From assembly GCF_019649055.1 (NCBI RefSeq), contig NW_026570250.1, positions 930,001 to 994,000 on the forward strand: a DNA stretch of 64,000 nucleotides, written 5' to 3'. The notes under the pieces are model-generated. The model saw only the letters and a list, made by a program, of their open reading frames with translations. It did not search any database and was not told where the DNA came from. The DNA comes from Paramacrobiotus metropolitanus. Taxonomy: Eukaryota > Tardigrada > Eutardigrada > Parachela > Macrobiotidae. The translations under genes were made by a program, and so were the position numbers. Positions 38,501 to 49,651 of this stretch are shown here, piece after piece. Numbering within the stretch: the first letter of the stretch is position 1; every line of letters begins with the position of its first letter.

Positions 38501-40640
38501 GCTCTGTGTTTTACTTGTCTGGAGATTTCGCGATACAGAAATAAAGAAATCAAATTCTAATATTTCCTGTGCCGTGTACATTGTTTACGCATTCAGACGC
38601 ACAACACTGTCACTTTTTATGCGCAAAATGGTATACCAAATTTAAGTGTTACTGTCTTATTATCTACAAACACAGTTTTTCTGTATTGACTTGTCTGATT
38701 CTGAATTCAGGATAAAGAAATTTCCACAAAAAAACAGGACGTTACCAAGTAGCCGTCATGTGAGAACTTAAATGAACATCTACAGCGCATACATAATAGA
38801 TGCAATAACGCATAGGTCACACGGCGGAAGTTGAGGTGTTCGGCTAATCTGGCATTCTGCAGCACGACGAACCGGAAGTAATCAGCTGTTCAAACAGTCT
38901 GCGATCGATTTACACTTTTGTCAAATAGGACTTCTCGTATCTGATATTAAAATATCACACTGACAGTCCGTTATTATTTTGCAATTTCGTAAGAATAACG
39001 GCTGAACCCCTGCCGATCGATCGTGTTTGTGATGTTTGTTATGTGCCCGTCTTCTCATAACACATATTTAAAAGGAATTTGTAAAGCTGCATTGATCATA
39101 ACCGTTAAGCAACTAACAATGATGGATTGAGATTTGGTAGTTTCTCCTCCCTGCCCGCTGATTTCAGGGATATTATGGAATGCCGCATGCGGTGACTGAC
39201 GGAAGCGAGGAAAGAATTACTACGTATTACAAATGCGCAGAAAGTGTCTCGCATAAACAGCACAGTCAACATTACGATAAAGGCGTTCGAATACAAAACT
39301 CTAATATGTATACAGTATTTAGCTGCACGCACAGACGGGAAACAAACGGAAAATGCATCAAAATCTTTGATTATACATGTACTTGTAAGGGCATAGAAAA
39401 TCTCAGGATACAGTTATTTCAGCGTTCTTCCATATTGATATCCTAGAGGAAGGTGGTTATTCTTGACAACATAATTGTTTTTCGCAGTTCGAGAGTAGAC
39501 GTAGCTCTTTGTCGGTTAAGATATTTCAACTACAATGCGAGCAAGAAAGGAAGCTACGGGTTTAGGGTATGCGTTGTAGCGAAGACAGCGAAAACCGGTT
39601 TGTACAGCTAGTACGCGCACAGACAGCCACACTCATAAGTGTGCAAGTGAATGCGAGCGGATTTACCCACTCACACACACATGTGCCGATCGATCGATAC
39701 AGCAAGGCAGCACTCCGCTTGCGCTTTTTGGCAGCACCGGAATGCGCTGTCTTCGGTCTATTTATAGTCACAACAGAGAGGCTGCATTGATCAACCAGCC
39801 TCAGCGGGCAAAAAAGGCTGTTCGCTGGCTTTTTAACATAGACCGTAGCCTCCTCATTTAGTCAGATTGTACGTACGCAAATAAATCGTGGGTCAGCCTG
39901 TGGCTTCTAAATGTTTTCTTGTTTTGATTTCATCTGCTAATAATTAACTGGCTTGGCAAACACGATGAAAAATAGTGTATTTTTTAAATCATAACATCTA
40001 AACCTATGCTTCAACGCTGAAGTTTTGTTGCTTCAACACTGGAATATTTTGCCTTTCCGGTTCATGTTATCCGGGATGTTAAGCAGTGTGTGGCACTACT
40101 TCCGGTTGTCCCATATTACAGGCTGTCATCATGTGTGGAATTAGGAGGAAATTCCACAAATGGTGTGATGAATAATAAATTTTAACGGGCAGTTATTCTG
40201 TGGAAGTAAGTAATTAACGGCTTGAAAAATTGCTCGTTACGCAAGCAGTCAACGGGCTCATCATGTACGTACGTACGTACTTTAAAGATAGAATTTCCCT
40301 GTACGCTTTTATTACACCAAACCCCCAAACGTTTCGTGATGGACTTCATAATACACAGTTACATGCATATTGTACCCGTACCTGCATACTTCCAAGCATT
40401 CTCTAGTGTATAAGACATTGTTGTGTCAATTCAACGATCAAATCATTTTTTGGAATAATAATTTTTTCTACTTCTGGCAAAAATTAAATAGCGACTAATT
40501 TATTAGTGGCTTAATACCTTCCATTTCATAAACAGCAACTTTTTGGTTTCTTGTACAAACAGATGACCCTGCTTGATAATGACTCCGTTCTTCGGCGGAA
40601 ATTCTGGATCGCCCAAGGTTGCACTCGTATTGGGATTCAT
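35536..40640 (-). CDS. Dok: Dok-family adaptor with PH and IRS-type PTB domains
   Basis: Dok proteins are membrane-recruited adaptors downstream of receptor tyrosine kinases. Minus-strand exons: 40640-40518, 37282-36889, 36778 to about 36402, 36243-36098 and 35837-35536. The PH domain spans exons 1-2 (QGHLFVQETKKLLFMKWK joined to VWRKRWICLRYL) and ends near WMAAFRLTVALGE. A linker of about 40 residues precedes the PTB-like domain in exon 3, which begins LTYTVRVRTAKASPLAEKLG and ends GPRSCFINFSTNQCRLML. The last two exons give a basic, Ser/Arg/Gln-rich tail. All junctions agree in phase except exon 3 to exon 4: the natural donor at 36402 is phase 0, but exon 4 needs two bases before it, so a small exon or another donor is missing from the model. 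Domain order fits the Dok1/2/3 group. Dok-7 is an alternative, because sequence identity is low. Confidence 0.72.
37592..37763 (+). repeat. Left arm of the foldback element
   Basis: Pairs with 38153-38325 as an inverted repeat. Most differences between the arms are single-base transitions, and a few positions differ in run length of A or T. Confidence 0.85.
38153..38325 (-). repeat. Right arm of the foldback element
   Basis: Reverse complement of the left arm, as described for the whole element. Its outer end reads TGTGCCCTGGTAAGC. Confidence 0.85.
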
Positions 40641-41144
40641 TACACATACCATTAGGGAACAACAGCAGCGAATCCCTAATGGCCTTAATGATCATCCACT
40701 CCCATTGCCAGGGAATGGCCTGGAGTATAATAGATGAACTTTTCCCACGAAAAAAATCACAACGCACATCCAACTCCGAGACACAAATAGTGCCTATGTA
40801 CACGTTTGTCAGGCCATTGCGCTACATTATGCGCACCGGCAAAAACACAACCAGACCGGCTTCCAAGCAATCACTTCCAGCAAAATAAATAATCCAGCAT
40901 CCAATAAAAAGCCGGGTGTCAAGTTCACTATCACGCTATACATATGCAACTCCGGAAAGTGGGTAAGGTGAACTATGCAGTCGAAATGCCAACTGCGTGA
41001 TAAAATCGTGCTTTTAATTTAATCAGCCGATCCGGGAAGTTTACAAAGCTCTTCTCCCTTGAACAAGCGTGAGTAGTGCGTGCCCGTAAGAAAAGCGCGG
41101 GATTAATCAATGGTTTCAGGCTTCGGGTTTAAACATTAATTGAG

Positions 41145-41912
41145 CTAAAAGAAACGAGTAAGAAATAGCACCGAGGGAATTACACCCAACGCGACGCTGT
41201 AGCAGACGTAACGGGATTCCAACAGTGGGGGATTATTAGCAGGGAACTGAGCCCCAATGATCCAGTCCAGACGCAGTAACCGTATTATATTCACTGTACC
41301 AGTACGGCTGCGCAGCGGCTCACCAATGACCAGCTGTCGGCTAATGGCCCCACCCAGTCCTACAAACCCAATGTGGCGTACAGTGTACATGTTATACCAT
41401 GTTTGGCCGGCTTAACGGGATGAATGTTACACATGCGTGCTTTACTGAACACTGTAATCAGACGGAAGAGAGTGAATCAAGTGATTTAATTTCTTTTTTT
41501 CCTCAGGATACACTAGCGGGTTGCGGTACCCTACGTGTAAAGTAGACATGCAGTGCTTCGTCTTCTGCAGTCTCGGCATAAGCTGTGACTGCACTGTCAG
41601 GCTCATTGATCGTCAACAGCCATAACCGGGAATAAGTGCTGTCATGGGCGCTAAAATCACGGAGAAGAACACACTTTTCTCATCCAATGTGTTGACGGGC
41701 TGATACGTCATCCCGCTTCCCCAATATACAGGCGCATGGTGGGTTCGGTGCGGCGTCATCCAGCCTAACCCATCCGGCTTTCCCGCCATATACCAAGCTT
41801 CATTACGGGCCGTGGGACTTTTCCGTCTGAAAATGTCGCATGGTTTTGCATCAAAAAGCTCGTTAACGGCATTGTTTATGGAGTGTAATACATTCCACGG
41901 CACTTGACTCAT
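41145..41912 (-). CDS. Unrecognised small membrane protein, two hydrophobic segments
   Basis: I do not recognise this family. Two exons in minus-strand order, 41912-41627 and 41359-41145, join within a Gly codon and give about 166 aa; the stop is TAG at 41145-41147. The N-terminal 70 residues are polar and rich in His, Trp and Pro (for example RTHHAPVYWGSGMTYQP). A first hydrophobic segment follows, VFFSVILAPMTALIPGLGG, then about 45 mainly polar residues containing Arg clusters. The second hydrophobic stretch, VCYSVALGVIPSVLFLTRFF, sits at the very C-terminus. The layout suggests a two-pass or tail-anchored membrane protein. Support comes from the phase-compatible splice and from the protein-like composition over both exons; no homology backs it. 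It lies 505 bp upstream of the Dok start on the same strand. Confidence 0.5.
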
Positions 41913-43309
41913 CCTGCCCGTGTAGCAGTTGAATCTCGCTCATCCGGAAATGACTAGCACTGGACATCTGCGGACCTGTTGGCAGATTAAACGACAATAG
42001 ATAAGCCGCCAATCAGCTAGTTAAGAGTTTGCGGCAATCACGGGATTTTCTTGGACAGCAGCTTTTTCCTTATATTTTGTTGATCGACGTAAAAAGGAAT
42101 GATCCAGAGTCTTCCAAACTGCACATGCTTACAACGTTTTGTATATACTCATAACGTGTCCAAATTCCCGATTTCCCGCGTGTCTTTTTGACAAGTAAAG
42201 AAAGTAAAGGTCAGCCAACAGCGTTCGTACCATCGATGGTACGTGTGTGCTTCTTTTTAGCGCTGCTACTGTCTAACTTCAAAAGCGCCACACTTTGCGC
42301 TGTACAGCTTATGACACGAATCGTACGGTCATTCCGAGAATCATTACAGACATACAAAAAGACTGCATCAAGTTTCCAATTTTTACGTACAGTCGCCCGA
42401 CACTTTAGACTATGATCTTTCGTGGCTCCTTCTTGAAGGGTATTCATTCGAGCGCTTTAAGCTAGTTGAAGCATCCTCAAGTACTTCAGACAACCTTCTG
42501 TAATTTCGGTAGAAGAAAGAATTCTAAATTTCTAATGCTCAAAACACTTTGTAAAATAATGCAGTAACCTGGCAGTTACTACTTGTACAGATGATATTAC
42601 GCTGATAAAATTATGCAGAAGCCGGTCTTGCCGACTGTTAATGCACTTGTGTATGCGATAAAAAAACTTCTTTTTTTGCAGCTATCTGTGTTTCTAAACA
42701 ACGTCCGCTTTTTTAAGCGACCCTGTGATCAAATATAAGCATGTTTCCTGGAATCTTTATTCTAGCTGGATTCGTTGCTTCTAGTTATTGTATAATCTTA
42801 CAGTCTCGTCTTCCTGTATAAAATGACAGCAAGTTAAAAAATTTGTAAGGCTTGAACCAGCAATATTAATAAATTTTTTTCAAATTAAATTTGATTGTTG
42901 AATTTATCACAGTGTGGCAAGCATAACCAGCACTTGGGAAAAACATCACAAGACGACCACGAAAACTGTTTGAAGCGAAGACAAATATACTACTTAACGC
43001 AGGAACAGAGTTCGCAACACATCTAATGCAAGCATAAGTACGAGTACATACGCATTAGCACTTCTATTTTTAAGATTAAAAACAAGCTCTAAACAGCATG
43101 ATCAACAACGTTTTGTTTGCGCTCTTTCTATACAAAATGGAGATTGTATACGTACTGCAACAAACAAAAGAAGACATTGATAAAAGTAGTTGCCCAATTA
43201 AATATCTTGAATACTGTTAAGTGTTGAATATTCATCTGCAATAAATGTGTTATATTATTAAACCTGAAACGAAACCAAGCAGTGCGTAGTTTTTGTGCAA
43301 TCCACGTAC
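41913..43309. other. Intergenic region downstream of the GABA-B receptor gene
   Basis: About 1.4 kb. Overlapping frames on both strands at 42188-42447 look like chance frames. A minus-strand AATAAA (42756-42761) is a possible but distant polyadenylation signal for the receptor gene. Nothing else is recognised. Confidence 0.4.
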
Positions 43310-46300
43310 TTACGCACCGGTACTGCTGGGAAGCGCTGAATCACTATGGCGTTTCTGCTCCACCCGATCTGGAACAACCATATTCTCGCCGGATGTCTCG
43401 GCTTGTTTGGGGGAGGAACTGCTAACATTCTGTTCGGCCTCCTTGGATTTCTGATACTCCAGCGTCAATCGCGCACGTTCTGACGCTCTATCTTTAATTC
43501 GTCCTTGAAGCATCTTTATCTTTTCTTCCTTCTGTACAGACATTCACAAACAATTGCGCGCCATATAATACAGCCTTACATACTTTGGTGACTTTAAAAC
43601 TGCACAATTAACCTCTTGAATCTGCTTTTTCAGTTCTTCATTTTCTCCAAGCAATTTTTGATATTTTTCCTCTTCCTCGCGAGATGGAATGGAATCTTCC
43701 AATTTCTTGCTGTCAGAATGTTCTGTTTTCCTTCTGTAGATCTCAATAATCTGCAAACGTCAGCGCGACCTTTCTTACTTTATTGCTTTCTCACTGCTGA
43801 GAAATCTGGTAAGATTTTTTATAGAAACTTACCTTTGGAACGAAAATTAATCCCATGCTGAGGAAACTGCAGAACATAATCGAAAGAGCAACGAATGCAA
43901 ACTTTGCATTATGTTGCCTGCTGATTATCAGCGACACCGGTGCCGTAATGATGCATAATATCTGCAAATGTGGAAAAAGTTTGGAATTACTGCGGATAAT
44001 TGTGGCTGGTTAAAGCTGCTACAGCCGTATTTTGTACACACACCCCTCGACCAAACAAAGACAGTATTTGATATAAATATTTGCATCAGTTATTATTATT
44101 TTCTTAAAAGTAATTGATTTCAATACATAATTAACAAATAATTTCAGACAATTACTAACTCGCATTTGTTAAGATGTACAGTAACTCACCACGACATTAT
44201 ATATACTCATTCCAACGAAGCGGGAATCATTCAGTTCTTTGATTTTGACACTCCGCGTTTCATAAGCCAGGAAGAGTCCAAATATTAAAAAGAGGCCCTT
44301 GTATGCGAATATGACACCTGCAAACATAATAGTGCAGTATACGACCTTTGCCAATGCAGCTACAGTAACGTCAGTAAGTAGTTGACTAATCTTGTTATGC
44401 AGCTTCAGACGAGCACTTCTATAAATTATGTGCTGTGACAAGAAAAACTACCTTGATCGACACTGCATTCTAAGCAAGCTCATACCCATCCAGATGGTGT
44501 CGTGGGGAGAAGCACATTGCCATAGTACAGGCTCATACTCAATATCTTCATCCGTATCTGTAGCCTTTTCCGGTGGGAATTTATATGGAGCCAGATCCAT
44601 AGGATGGATACCGGCCCATAGCGCAAGAATAAGAATGTCCACTACTAACAGTGCGATCACCACTATGTATAATTGCCATGATTCCACTTTCTGAAATATT
44701 AAAAAAAAGTCCAGTGTACCTGCATTGCTTTCTTGTCAGAAAATTCTGGTTTCACGGTTATCGTCATGCGGATTTTAAATACAGTAAATCATACATGCAG
44801 AGAATAACGAATAACCTTTAACTATATAATGACCTTTACAAAAAAGTTCTTACGCACACGTTGACCTACGTGTATGTACAGGCAATCAAAATTAAAACTG
44901 GAACTGGTATACGGGCAAAACGCAGCCATGCAACGATTTTGCGAAAAGGAAAGCAGACAATCTGGGGATGCAATAAAATTTATGATCATGCATGAAAATA
45001 AAGAGGACAACACAAAAGTGACGGAGCTTCTAACCTGGGTCTGCACAAGGGAAGAGAAGGTACGTATTTCTGCGAAGCTGGTATTATTGCGAAAACTGCC
45101 TCTACCGGCTGATCGGCGAGCTTCGCGCTGCAAATAGGGTTGGGGGATGAGACCGAATAGGTGAAATAAAAAATGGGTTGGTCGTAAGGGTAGGTTCAGC
45201 GACACGTGGGGGCCAGATTACGAATTAAACGTAGAAATTAAAGGAGACATGAGTAACAAAATATCGTGGGTTTAACTCTGTACTCACCTATTTTACGACT
45301 AGGAAGAGTGTACAATAAGCCACGACTTTCACAGTTAATTTTGTTAAAAATAATAATCTCCTTATCTATTAGACCTGTACTGTAATAATATAGATATTCT
45401 GTTGTATGTATTTCTCTTACAGTTTTATACGAGTACAATGATGATCCATACTGAGTGCATTTTGTATGATAATACAGAATATTCATAATATGTACATTCA
45501 TAATATTATATTCATAATAATATTCACACTGCATCGTTAAAATTGAATGTGCTCCTTAAAATATGCAAGCTAAAACGTAAAACGTAATTGTTATGACCTT
45601 ATTGTTAGTACAATAGTTCGGAAATAGTTAAGTGTGTAAAATGGCGACTCCTAGAGAATTCTTTTAGAAAATGTAAACCGAAGCGAAATACATGGTCAAA
45701 TCTGAAAAGATGGAACAGATCTTCTAAATCGAACATCTAAAAATCTCATTGAGTAAATTAAACTTGTTTAGGTTTTCTTGTTGCAACAGCCCCAGGGCTA
45801 TGGTACCTTGCTTTCTTTCTTTGCGTAAGTGCTGAGTCTATGGACGTTCCAGATTTTCGAAAACATTGATCCATAGGACAACGTAAACCCGGTCATTAGT
45901 ATCCAGGCCCGTGCCTACAGTAAACCAAAAGTTGGCAACATTAAGAAACTCAACTTTACGAAAGGTGGCTTAAAAATTTAAATTTTCTTACCTGGCATAG
46001 CATATAAAACCTTTCATTTGTGATCAATGTATCGAATGCTTTATCGAGTCCGAGTAAGATCACAGATATCAGACACAATACGATGCCAAAAAGCATGAGA
46101 TTGTTGATGTTTGGATGCGATAGCTGAATCAACCTACCATAAAAGTTTAGATGAAATTTTGGAATTGCCTCCTATAGAAGAATGCGGAAAAACTTAAGCT
46201 AATTTCCCGCATCTACGAGTAGAGATATACATGTCTACCGGGCGCATGTATTGTATTTTAAAACCATTACACAAATAGCCGGTATGTATATTCATAGGAA

Positions 46301-48870
46301 CTGACAGTATACTGTAAACTACAGACTGTAGCTTTGCGTATAGATGTCCGGAGTTTGTTAAGTATATGCTACTAACCTGCGCATGCGATGCGTGAAGTTA
46401 AAAATTAAGCAGCATATCGCCAGAACAATGCCGAAACCCGCCAAAGTCACCATGGACCAGAACAGAAAGCGTTCGACAATGCGGAATTGTGGATATTTTA
46501 ATGTTTCATGACGTGGCGGCTTCCCACCAATCCAGCGATCACGAGGTCGGCCGTTCTCCCAGTTGATGACATCGATATCCGGGTCGTAATAGCCAAGAAT
46601 CTTGTAGTGGCCATCCTGCATCTGCTCGATTTGGGTTTGCGCTATTCGATCGCCTTCACTCGTGAACGAAACCCGACCCTGTCGTAATTATATAACTCCC
46701 AAATTATTATTGTCGCAAGAGGAAAATTAAAAATCAACCAAAATCAGCGAAGGTATACACTTACGGAAACCCCTTCGAATTCTGTATTCTGCGTTGCGTT
46801 ATAAATGACTTGTGATGTGAATTCGTCGGAATACGTAAAATCTTCGAGCAGTTTCCCGTATTTAGCTAACTCTTGAATGGACCGGTTAAATGCTAGCGCG
46901 ATGGCCCAAACCGCATCGTACGCCAGCGGCGCTTCCACGTAACCTGGTGTTTCCGTCGGTTTCGTAGTAAGCCGAGATCCCAGTTCGTTGAAAAACTGCT
47001 CCGTCGTCTGATGCATTAATAAAAAGAACAACCGCGTTAAATTTATGCATTAGCAGAGATACTTACTAGAAAATTATTAAATAAAATGGCTATGCTCCCG
47101 CAAAGTCGGGAACAAATTAAAAATAAAAACAAAACGAAATTAGGCAGAGTAAAAATAAAATATTTAACAGTTTAATATACCCTTACCCTTCCCGAAAGGG
47201 TGGAGACATTGTTGGAATTTCTAATTAACGATTCCGCTGTAAGATGGCCTTCCAGTGCTTCTTTCAGTTCTTCCTTGGTGCAATTCACATCCGGATCCTT
47301 ATCCGGATCGACTTCGTACCAGTTGTCGGCATACCAACCGATAATCAACCATACAACGCGCTTCCCGTACAGATTATTTTTGTAGGCTTCACAGAATACC
47401 AAACGTGCCGGTTTCTCGTAAAACAGCCCCACAATAATCCGGGCATCCGAGCGATTTAAATTTCTCACTGCTTCCGCGGGATCTTTTAAAAACGACTGCC
47501 GCGTGACCACCTCAATTTTATTCTGCTTGCATAACCTTTCCAAATTTTCGACGCTCTGATAAAACGATTATTGGTTAAAACCGATATACTCGTATAACTA
47601 ATAAATTATTACGACATACCGACACAAATACTTCCTCTGCCTCTTGGATGATATTTATCTTTTGCCAACCGTAGTGCTTAAAAAGCTGAATATAAGCCGG
47701 ATTATTGAGGTTAGCGGAAGGATGTGTCCGAAAAAACGTTGTAAACCGCCGTCTGTCCGATAAAGCTGGAGAACTAGATCCATAAGACATCTGCAAGAAT
47801 GCTAAGCTAGTTAAGCATCAATATACAGTAACGTGTCGTCCAATTGCGCATATTATGAACACAACAACAAGCAGCTGTGTATACTGAAAAGCGATGATTG
47901 ACCCGCTTCGACATAATGATACCACGAAGTTTAATTTCAAACTGGCGTGCACAAAAGATGCTCGCACTTCGCACAGACTTATTACGTAGGACTCTAGGAG
48001 TCAGAGTAAGAAATTATCATTAGACGCTAACTTACTTTGTATAAGTAACCAAAAATTGTCAAATTGCCAGCGGAGGTTAGATGTTATATATTTCGTTTTT
48101 GTGACAATTCATATTTGCCCAAAAAATCGCGCATTTAGAAATTAAAATTGCAATTTGATTTACTAAAACTTTATCTAAAAATTACATAAGCTGCTGAAAT
48201 TGTATTACTTTTGTTGGCAGAAAGCATTCGATTTTGCAAATCTTAGTATGCTTACAACAACGAGATTCCACATTTTGGCTGCTTCTGCAATTGTTGTCGT
48301 CACAGTAGAACAGCCTGGACCGAGTAGCATTATTTTCTGGGGCTCATTATATAAAAGGTCGTATAAAATCGTTATTCCTTTTCCCGGTTCGCACTATAAA
48401 AAGATTAAAATTAACACGATTTCCAACTAAATATAGTCGATATACAGCACCGGCTTACCCTCCGTGAATTAAAACATTTTTGCCAAGTACTGGTTAATTT
48501 GTACTTGTGTGCAGTTACGTTACCTACTAATTACTCTATTTAGTGTTTAACTCGTGAGCGCTTACCTCACTATCGTTGTAATGCATAGTGAGATGGTATC
48601 CCGGAAGGAGACCGGAATGGTTGTTAACATGTTCCAGCGCCAACTGGGCGGCAGGGTAACATCCCACCCCTCCAGCCCAGCCACCCTTTCCCGTTATGGG
48701 AAATATGCCTGCAAAATCGTTTTTCATATACGGTCGTAGTTGCAGATGTCTGGCTCTTACTTACCAGCAAGCACTAAATCCTTCACGCAGGAACATATTG
48801 GAATGAGGTAACATGTACTCAGGATGCATAATGCATACACGCTGAAAGAAATATATCGTCTCTGAAACAT
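43310..48870 (-). CDS. GABBR1: Metabotropic GABA-B receptor subunit 1
   Basis: Class C G-protein-coupled receptor for GABA at the neuronal plasma membrane. Minus-strand exons: 48870-48765, 48708-48566, 48393-48256, 47790-47620, 47555-47187, 47007-46765, 46678-46377, 46133-45992, 45914-45807, 44690-44486, 44317-44190, 43961-43833, 43750-43613 and 43531-43310; all phases agree, about 847 aa. A hydrophobic signal peptide is followed directly by the Venus flytrap, with no sushi domains. Agonist contacts known for mammalian subunit 1 are present: the Ser in GPGCS, the Ser in SYGSSSP, the His in FFRTHPS, the Tyr in GLFYE, the Trp in GWYADNW, and Glu/Asp in EAPLAYD. Seven helices are spread over exons 7-12. 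The cytoplasmic tail has a coiled coil ([20 protein letters not shown]) suited to pairing with subunit 2. I see no RSRR retention motif after it. Confidence 0.95.
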
Positions 48871-49651
48871 TTTAAATTAAAAGCTTCATTGTGCGGGGAT
48901 GTTTTTGATACTGTATACACTGTTTGCAAAAAAATGCGTTCTTCAAAATAAGTCATAGCCGAAGATTCCTTGGATCGAAGAGTGCCGCCTGACGTCAACA
49001 GAACGGAGCATGCTCACAAGTCAGGCTGCACTGGAGTGAAGAGTAGCACACTGTACATACGCGCAATACACTGCCGTGTGATAAACTTTGTTATATAGAT
49101 AGTATGAGAATATCGATTTTTTTCCGTTGTATATTTTCCGTAACACTGAGCTAGTCCAGAGCTATACGCCACAAATTTTGGTCCAGAGCTATACGCCACA
49201 AATTTTTTTCCTATGCCAAAGTACGTATATACACTACTGAATAAGCCTAACAGTTCGAAGACATCAACGAGCAAGTTTAGGCGAAAAAAAGAGCGGAGAT
49301 TATTTTAAATGATGCATCACAATAATACCGTTAATCATGAGAAGCGATCATAGGAACTGGATATGTAAAGCCTAAGGAAACGCGAAACCACAAAGCATTA
49401 TCTGAACAAAAGTAACAGCATACCAACAAGGTGACTTGACGTATAAATGAGGTGACCAAAATATAATCAGTGTTTGAAACTGAAAAACGGTTAGTAGAAG
49501 ACTATAAAGTTATAGTGCCAGCTGCATACGTCGGATTAAATACGAACTGATAAGATCGCAACATGTACGCAAACATATCCCAGCTTTAAAGGGATAGGCC
49601 GTATGAATTTTTCCGTATGAATTTGAACATGCAGTTGATCAAAACTGGCAG
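48871..49651. other. Spacer between the two GABA-B paralogues
   Basis: About 780 bp upstream of the full receptor and downstream of its truncated paralogue. I looked for leftovers of the seven-helix exons on the minus strand and recognised none. It contains one 27-bp tandem duplication (49154-49207). It should include the promoter of the full-length receptor. Confidence 0.6.
49154..49207. repeat. Two-copy 27-bp tandem repeat
   Basis: The word GTCCAGAGCTATACGCCACA, followed by AATTTT, occurs at 49154 and again at 49181 with no mismatch across 26 bases. A third, degenerate start is not visible. It is probably a local replication-slippage duplication. Confidence 0.9.

Larger units (their letters stand above)
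37283..40517 (-). other. Large first intron of the Dok gene
   Basis: About 3.2 kb between the two PH-domain exons, by far the longest intron of this gene. It carries the foldback element (37592-38325) and a stretch around 39480-39850 with overlapping frames on both strands that do not match any family. No nested gene could be supported. Confidence 0.7.

Noticed and set aside
40261-40281. GTAC repeat as a possible regulatory site
   Set aside because: It is a short simple-sequence microsatellite that is palindromic by nature; nothing ties it to a function.
40619-40888. Plus-strand frame of 89 codons
   Set aside because: It is antisense to the first Dok exon, whose PH-domain match on the minus strand is convincing.
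41294-41323. A GT..AG segment of 30 bp in the small membrane protein gene
   Set aside because: It is too short for a spliceosomal intron, and the frame reads through it, so it is treated as coding.
49014-49274. Frame downstream of the truncated receptor, checked as a relic of the seven-helix domain
   Set aside because: It has no similarity to the receptor helices, and it is inflated by the 27-bp tandem duplication.
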